This document shows, piece by piece, positions 32,100 through 36,354 of a stretch of DNA of 36,354 nucleotides; the stretch's first letter is position 1; each line of letters starts with the position of its first letter. The position numbers and the translations under genes are program-made. Origin of the DNA: Spirochaetia bacterium (GTDB lineage Bacteria; Spirochaetota; Spirochaetia; Treponematales; Treponemataceae); NCBI GenBank assembly GCA_022773305.1, contig JALFAW010000198.1:1-36354 (forward strand). Direction: 5' to 3'. The notes under the pieces were generated by a model. That model was not told where the DNA came from. It did no database searches and was given only the letters and a program-made list of their open reading frames with translations.

Positions 32100-33665
32100 A
32101 TGAACAAACCGAGATACCTGCCAATCGGCATTCAGACATTTGAAAAAATCCGTGTGGACAACGCTGTTTATGTGGATAAGACTCAATTTATCGAAGAACT
32201 GACGCATTACAAATGCCCATATTTTTTAAGCCGCCCGCGCCGTTTTGGAAAGTCGCTTTTTCTTTCCACATTGCGCAGCTATTTTGAAGGACGCAAAGAT
32301 TTGTTTGAAGGTCTTGCCATTTCCAAAACCGAAACAGAATGGAAGAAGTACCCGGTTTTTTATTTTGATTTTAATGTTGGCGATTTTACCACGGAAGATG
32401 ATTTCAGATCTTCTCTTGGATTAAAACTTGATTCCTATGAAAAAATCTACGGCGTAAGAAATCCAAATGCTGTAAGCCCCGCCGACCGTTTCAGTAACCT
32501 TTTACAGCAGGCTCACGAAAAAACAGGCTTACAGGCAGTTGTCCTTGTGGACGAATACGACAAGCCACTTTTAAACGCCATTGACGACCAGAACCTTGTG
32601 GATTCTTTCAGAAAAATCTTAAAAACTTTTTACGGCGTACTAAAAGGCGAAGATGCCCACATTCAGTTTGTCTTCATTACCGGCGTAACCCGCTTTGACA
32701 AAGTGAGCATTTTTTCTGATTTGAACAACCTGCGTGATATTTCCCTTTCTAAAGAATATTCTGCAATCTGTGGAATTTCTCAGGAAGAATTGGAATCAAA
32801 TTTTGTCCCAGAAATTGAACTCATGGCAGAAAAAAACGGCTATACCAAAGAAGAATGCCTTGCAGAACTTAAAAAGAACTACGACGGCTATCATTTTTCT
32901 AAGGATGTTCAGACGGACATTTATAATCCTTTCAGCCTGTTAAATGCCTTTGCAGATATGAATTTTGGAAGCTACTGGTTTTCCACCGGCACACCGACCT
33001 TCCTTACAAAAATGATGCTTGACATGAGTTTTGATTACAAAACCCTTGAAGAAGGAATTGATGTTGACTCGCGTTCATTGGAAGAATACCGCCTTAATTC
33101 AACAGAGCCGGTTCCTCTTTTGTATCAGACAGGATACCTTACAATCAAAAACTATGAAAAAGATTTTGACAGTTACACAATTGGAGTTCCAAACGAAGAA
33201 GTAAAATTCGGAATGTACAAAAGACTTTTGCCGCTTTATCTGGGATATCCCACAGACGACAAAAAAATCGAAATCGTAAGTTTTTTAAAGGAACTCCGTG
33301 CAGGTAAAGTAAATGAATTTATGGAAAGAATCAACAACATTTTCGCCGCCGCCCCAAAACAGACAAACCAAAAACAGTACGAGTTGAACTGTCAGGCGTT
33401 TGTCTGGCTTATTTTTAAGCTTATGGGCGAGTTTGTTCTGTGCGAAGTGCAAAACGGCAAAGGCAGAAGCGACGCAGTTGTGTGGCAAAAAGATGCAATC
33501 TACATTTTTGAGTTCAAAATGGACGGCTCAGCTAAAGAAGCCCTGGAACAAATAAACAGTCAGAACTATCCAATCGCCTACAAAAACGACGGACGAAAAA
33601 TCGTGAAAGTGGGCGTGAACTATTCCAGTACGGAAAAACAGCTAACAGAGTGGGTGATTGAATAG
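32100..33665 (+). CDS. AAA-ATPase-like / PD-(D/E)XK protein (PF09820-DUF1703)
   Basis: The 521-residue protein has the PF09820 start YLPIGIQTFEKIRVDNAVYVDKT, Walker A SRPRRFGKS (44-52) and Walker B VVLVDEYDKPL (Asp151-Glu152). The middle holds the KNYDGYHFS and YNPFSLLNAF segments characteristic of the family. The C-terminal DUF1703 nuclease-like domain has Asp458 in GRSDAVV and Glu471-x-Lys473 in FEFKMDG, so both ATPase and nuclease-like sites look intact. The family is very common in host-associated spirochaetes and Bacteroidetes, and its function is unknown. It is monocistronic with its own promoter. Confidence 0.93.
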   Translation: MNKPRYLPIGIQTFEKIRVDNAVYVDKTQFIEELTHYKCPYFLSRPRRFGKSLFLSTLRSYFEGRKDLFEGLAISKTETEWKKYPVFYFDFNVGDFTTEDDFRSSLGLKLDSYEKIYGVRNPNAVSPADRFSNLLQQAHEKTGLQAVVLVDEYDKPLLNAIDDQNLVDSFRKILKTFYGVLKGEDAHIQFVFITGVTRFDKVSIFSDLNNLRDISLSKEYSAICGISQEELESNFVPEIELMAEKNGYTKEECLAELKKNYDGYHFSKDVQTDIYNPFSLLNAFADMNFGSYWFSTGTPTFLTKMMLDMSFDYKTLEEGIDVDSRSLEEYRLNSTEPVPLLYQTGYLTIKNYEKDFDSYTIGVPNEEVKFGMYKRLLPLYLGYPTDDKKIEIVSFLKELRAGKVNEFMERINNIFAAAPKQTNQKQYELNCQAFVWLIFKLMGEFVLCEVQNGKGRSDAVVWQKDAIYIFEFKMDGSAKEALEQINSQNYPIAYKNDGRKIVKVGVNYSSTEKQLTEWVIE

Positions 33666-33681
33666 ATAAATAAATATTGTG

Positions 33682-33710
33682 TTGATTTTGTTAATTTAGT
33701 TGTGTACAAT
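33682..33710 (+). promoter_or_regulatory. promoter of the DtxR/MntR-type regulator
   Basis: TTGATT (33682-33687), 17 nt, TACAAT (33705-33710), then AGGAAA before ATG 33739. The near-palindrome TTGT-GT-ACAA overlaps the -10 region and could be an autoregulatory site, but it is short. Confidence 0.65.
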
Positions 33711-33738
33711 AAAACAATACAAAAAATAGGAAATAGAT

Positions 33739-34104
33739 ATGAAAATTGGTGAATCAGCAGAAATGTATCTTGAAACAATATTAATTCTTTCAAAGAAAGG
33801 TGATGTACATGCAATTGATATTGTTCGTGCTATGAATTTTTCTCGTCCAACTGTCAGTATAGCCATTCATAATCTAGAAAAAGAAAAGCTTTTAAAAATA
33901 AGTGAAGAAGATCATATAACTTTGGAACCAGCAGGTTTAGAAATTGCAGAGAAAATTTATGAACGTCATACGGTTTTAACTGAGATGTTAGTTAAGATTG
34001 GAGTGTCAGAAAAAATTGCTGCAGAAGATGCGTGCAAAATGGAACATGATATTAGCGATGAAACTTTCAATTGCATAAAAAATCACATTCAAAAATCAAA
34101 ATAA
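33739..34104 (+). CDS. DtxR/MntR-family metal-dependent transcriptional regulator
   Basis: The 121-residue protein starts KIGESAEMYLETILILSKK and has the DtxR winged helix (AIDIVRAMNFSRPTVSIAIHNLEKEKLLKI). EDACKMEHDISDET is the dimerisation/metal-site helix (Cys/Glu/His), after ERHTVLTEMLVKIGVS. It is shorter than DtxR and lacks the SH3-like domain, as in MntR-type short members. It would repress metal-uptake genes when loaded with Mn or Fe. The ZIP transporter in this window is a plausible target, with no operator evidence. Confidence 0.9.
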   Translation: MKIGESAEMYLETILILSKKGDVHAIDIVRAMNFSRPTVSIAIHNLEKEKLLKISEEDHITLEPAGLEIAEKIYERHTVLTEMLVKIGVSEKIAAEDACKMEHDISDETFNCIKNHIQKSK

Positions 34105-34258
34105 TTATTATTCTGAAATTTTCTATAACACATTGTTAGCGTAATTCTCATTGACTTAATTTCCAAATAAAGTTATTCCCCGAATTTACAATATCTTTAC
34201 AAATCTTTCAAAAAAATCTAACACAAGAACAATACGATGATTGATAAAGAGGTATTTT

Positions 34259-35560
34259 ATGAAAAAACAATCATTGTATATTGCAGCAGCGGCTCTTGTG
34301 CTTGCTTCCTGCGCATCAACTGGTGTAAAAAAATCTACAGAAGGTTATGAGGCAGTTTCTAAAGAAGGTTCTGCGGTTCCTTACCAGGTGCTTTTAAAAA
34401 CCGCTGACGGTGTTGAAATTCAAAACGGTGGTTACGGTTCAGATGCCTGTGCTCACCCGACAGATTCTTCTCTTTTCTACCTTATAACAGACCGTGGACC
34501 GAATATCGACTACACTGGTGAACAGGGAACAGGCAAACTCTTTCCTGTGCCTGAATATTCCCCAAGAATCGGACTTTTTAGAATGGAAAAAGACGGCTCT
34601 GTTTCTCTTGTAAAGGAAATTATTTTAAAAACTCCAGAGGGAAAGCCGATTACAGGGCTTCCAAATCCAGAAGGTCGTGGCGCAACAGGCGAAATTGCTT
34701 ACACCCTTGACGGAAGGATTTTAGGAATCGACGATTATGGTCTGGACAGCGAAGGAATTGCCGCAGCAAAAGACGGAACTTTCTGGCTTTCGGACGAATA
34801 CGGTCCTCACATCGTTCATTTTGCAGCAGATGGAACCGAAATTGAACGCATCAGTCCTTACGGAATGACAACTGGAAATCGCCATCTTCCGGCTGTACTT
34901 GCCCGCCGTCGTGCAAACCGGGGAATGGAAGGTCTTGCCCTTACTCCAGACGGAAAAACTCTTGTAGGGCTTATGCAGTCAACTTTGTATAATCCTTCAA
35001 AAAAAGAAATTACAAACAAATGTCTTATCCGACTTGTTACTTTTGACATTGCCAGCGGTGATACTAAACAGTTTGTATATCTTCAGAACAAAGAAACAGA
35101 TTCTACCTGCGGAATTGTAGCTCTTTCCAATACAGAATTTGTTGTAATTGAACGGGACGGCAATTTTTCTGGAGAAAAGGAAACTCACAAATATCTTTTC
35201 AAGATTGACATAAGCGAAGCTACGGACGTTACTGGCAGCGATGTGCAGGCACCAGAAGGAATGCTTCTTAACGGAAAAACTCTTGAGCAGTGCAGTGTAG
35301 AAGAACTTTCTGCTGCAGGAATAAAAACTGTTTCCAAAAAACTTCTTGTGGATTTGACTGAATATCTTCCAAATAAATATCCTCACGACAAACTTGAAGG
35401 TCTTTGGATTATCGACCGCAATTCCATAGCCGTTGCAAACGACAACGACTTTGCCATAAATGTTAAAGACAACAAACTGGTTCAGAAAATTCTTCCGGGA
35501 ACAGACAGAATTGATGATGACGTTGTGTATGTAATAAATCTTGAAGAGCCTCTTTATTAA
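34259..35560 (+). CDS. esterase-like phytase-domain lipoprotein (PF13449)
   Basis: The track starts at TTG 34241, but AAAGAGGT precedes ATG 34259, giving MKKQSLYIAAAALVLASCAS: a lipoprotein signal with lipobox LASC. The mature 433-aa protein is a beta-propeller of the esterase-like activity of phytase family: YGSDACAHPTDSSLFYLITDRGPN, then SEGIAAAKDGTFWLSDEYGPHIVHF and NRGMEGLALTPDGKTLVGLMQ, and KLEGLWIIDRNSIAVANDNDF. It is probably anchored in the periplasm or outer membrane. Substrates are unknown for most members. It stands alone, and codons are more GC-rich than in the polysaccharide locus. Confidence 0.92.
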   Translation: MKKQSLYIAAAALVLASCASTGVKKSTEGYEAVSKEGSAVPYQVLLKTADGVEIQNGGYGSDACAHPTDSSLFYLITDRGPNIDYTGEQGTGKLFPVPEYSPRIGLFRMEKDGSVSLVKEIILKTPEGKPITGLPNPEGRGATGEIAYTLDGRILGIDDYGLDSEGIAAAKDGTFWLSDEYGPHIVHFAADGTEIERISPYGMTTGNRHLPAVLARRRANRGMEGLALTPDGKTLVGLMQSTLYNPSKKEITNKCLIRLVTFDIASGDTKQFVYLQNKETDSTCGIVALSNTEFVVIERDGNFSGEKETHKYLFKIDISEATDVTGSDVQAPEGMLLNGKTLEQCSVEELSAAGIKTVSKKLLVDLTEYLPNKYPHDKLEGLWIIDRNSIAVANDNDFAINVKDNKLVQKILPGTDRIDDDVVYVINLEEPLY

Positions 35561-35609
35561 TGGCTATATTAACAACACAAAACTCATTTAAATGGAGAGA
35601 GTTTATTAG

Positions 35610-35626
35610 GACAAATGTCGAGTTTT
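35610..35626 (-). repeat. 17-bp repeat shared with 17843-17859 (inverted)
   Basis: GACAAATGTCGAGTTTT here is the exact reverse complement of 17843-17859. It lies about 50 nt after the lipoprotein gene and just before the hairpin cluster. Confidence 0.7.
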
Positions 35627-35646
35627 AAATTTTTTTTCTTTGGGTG

Positions 35647-35794
35647 GCTTTTTGCTTCGCAAAAAAAGCGAGAAATGCTATGCATTTCTCGTCCCGAGTT
35701 TGCATTGCAAACTCGCGCTTTTCAGGGTTCCGCTATCGCTTCATTCCTTCGCTACGCTTCGGAACTGGCTACGCCAGCCCTTACAATTCTTGCC
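35647..35794. repeat. hairpin cluster with 3-nt loops; contains a second copy of the 18432 repeat
   Basis: Four stems lie in this 148-nt gene-free stretch: TTTTTGC-TTC-GCAAAAA (35649-35665), CGAGAAATGC-TAT-GCATTTCTCG (35669-35691), CGAGTTTGC-ATT-GCAAACTCG (35695-35715) and CTGGC-TAC-GCCAG (35765-35777). The last lies in a 44-nt block (35751-35794) matching the reverse complement of 18432-18475 at 42 positions. Three overlapping plus-strand ORFs in the track here are artefacts of this repeat. No gene lies between the lipoprotein and the HD protein. Confidence 0.85.
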
Positions 35795-35872
35795 ACTGTT
35801 TAAAATTAAAAAACTCGAAATTGAACCTATTAATTTCCATTTTAAAAATATTAAAACTTTTATGAACTTTTA

Positions 35873-36354
35873 TTAAGATGTAATAATCTTGTTAAAAAAA
35901 TCATAAACATTAATTCCATTAATCACCTGATTTTTTTCATAGTGATTGACAGTTGTCTCAAGTCCTATTTCAAGATGCTCTGATGTAATCCCGTGTTTTA
36001 TAGAAATGTTTGCTTCCATCAATGCTGACAGATGATCACAAATTCTCACAAGTTTTCCATCAACTGGCTTGAATTCATCATTATTATATTTTTCATTTAA
36101 TTCTTCATAAGAAACTATTTGAATTCTTCCAGATTTATCTTGAATTCTGTTTGAAAACTCATCACTAGTAAAATAAGTCACCTCTTTTACAATAAAATCT
36201 TCCATCAGCGGAACAAGTTCTTTACTCACAATTTCATTTTCAATTTTTTTCACAATATTTGGAAGGTCATCTGTTGCCTGTTTTACTGGAGAAATAATAT
36301 CCCGCGTAACGGATTCGGGTAAATCATGAAAAAGAGCACTGAAAAAATTATTAA
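35873..36354 (-). CDS. HD-domain hydrolase (YfbR-like), partial at right edge
   Basis: The track gives 126 aa from a GTG at 36253, but the minus-strand frame stays open to the window end and adds FHDLPESVTRDIISPVKQAT, which carries the HD dyad (His-Asp) and the LPE-x-x-x-RDI-x-x-PVK pattern of YfbR-like/HD_3 nucleotide phosphohydrolases. GTG 36253 is therefore internal and the real start lies beyond 36354. The visible C-terminus (LVRICDHLSALMEANISIKHG) holds the later conserved Asp-x-x-x-A/E helix. It probably dephosphorylates nucleotides, but the substrate is uncertain. Confidence 0.82.
   Translation of the reverse strand, partial: NNFFSALFHDLPESVTRDIISPVKQATDDLPNIVKKIENEIVSKELVPLMEDFIVKEVTYFTSDEFSNRIQDKSGRIQIVSYEELNEKYNNDEFKPVDGKLVRICDHLSALMEANISIKHGITSEHLEIGLETTVNHYEKNQVINGINVYDFFNKIITS

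Noticed and set aside
35615-35876. Three overlapping plus-strand ORFs of 62-78 aa.
   Set aside because: They read through the hairpin repeats in three frames and have no ribosome sites or protein-like pattern.
1-36354. CRISPR arrays, tRNA and rRNA genes.
   Set aside because: No regularly spaced direct repeats and no tRNA- or rRNA-like segments were seen on either strand.

Overview
The window is AT-rich bacterial chromosome, dense in genes and repeats. The gene content suggests a host-associated Treponema-like spirochaete: a compact rml/Fdt polysaccharide locus, many small AAA ATPases fused to nuclease-like domains, toxin-antitoxin pairs, an RsbU-type phosphatase with an EAL domain, and dispersed hairpin repeats. 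This assignment is inference; no rRNA or other phylogenetic marker is present.

Region 1 (1-2.45 kb) is accessory DNA. It holds a YafQ-type toxin-antitoxin pair, an unrecognised minus-strand gene and two decayed genes with several frameshifts. Region 2 (2.45-17.8 kb) is one long plus-strand surface-polysaccharide operon. It opens with a MarR-like EPS regulator preceded by two TGTTC/GAACA palindromes. Next come three Fdt/Qdt-type genes that would convert the RmlB product to a dTDP-3-acetamido-3,6-dideoxyhexose, then a pyruvyltransferase-like protein, a Wzx flippase, five glycosyltransferases, an EpsG/Wzy-like polymerase and an acetyltransferase. It ends with the full dTDP-rhamnose set (rfbA, rfbC, rfbB, rfbD). 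RmlA and RmlB feed both dTDP-sugar branches. Between rfbC and rfbB sits a four-helix-bundle (23S-IVS-type) gene framed exactly by 31-bp inverted repeats; an ORF-less relative of the same repeat lies between rfbA and rfbC. No initiating phosphosugar transferase, Wzz or ligase is visible.

Region 3 (17.8-26.7 kb) is a graveyard and defence-like zone: two incomplete DUF4143 ATPase remnants, an intact HicAB pair, a frameshifted unknown gene, an intact VapBC pair, a nuclease-like fragment cut by an IS3 remnant, the C-terminal part of a type IA topoisomerase, an intact AAA-DUF234 ATPase with an apparent in-frame palindromic insertion, and a decayed IS110 element. Region 4 (26.7-36.35 kb) is more ordinary: GNAT, MFS and ZIP transporter genes, an EAL-CBS-PP2C signalling protein, a PF09820/DUF1703 ATPase, a DtxR/MntR-type regulator, a phytase-like lipoprotein, a cluster of short-loop hairpins, and an HD hydrolase running off the right edge.

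No clearly new multi-gene system was found. The best leads are the IVS-like element pair inside the rml operon, the in-frame palindrome in the AAA-DUF234 gene, two promoter-start arrangements predicting leaderless mRNAs (hicA and the PF09820 ATPase), an operator lying inside the hicA promoter spacer, and an EAL-CBS-PP2C fusion with a degenerate EAL site.
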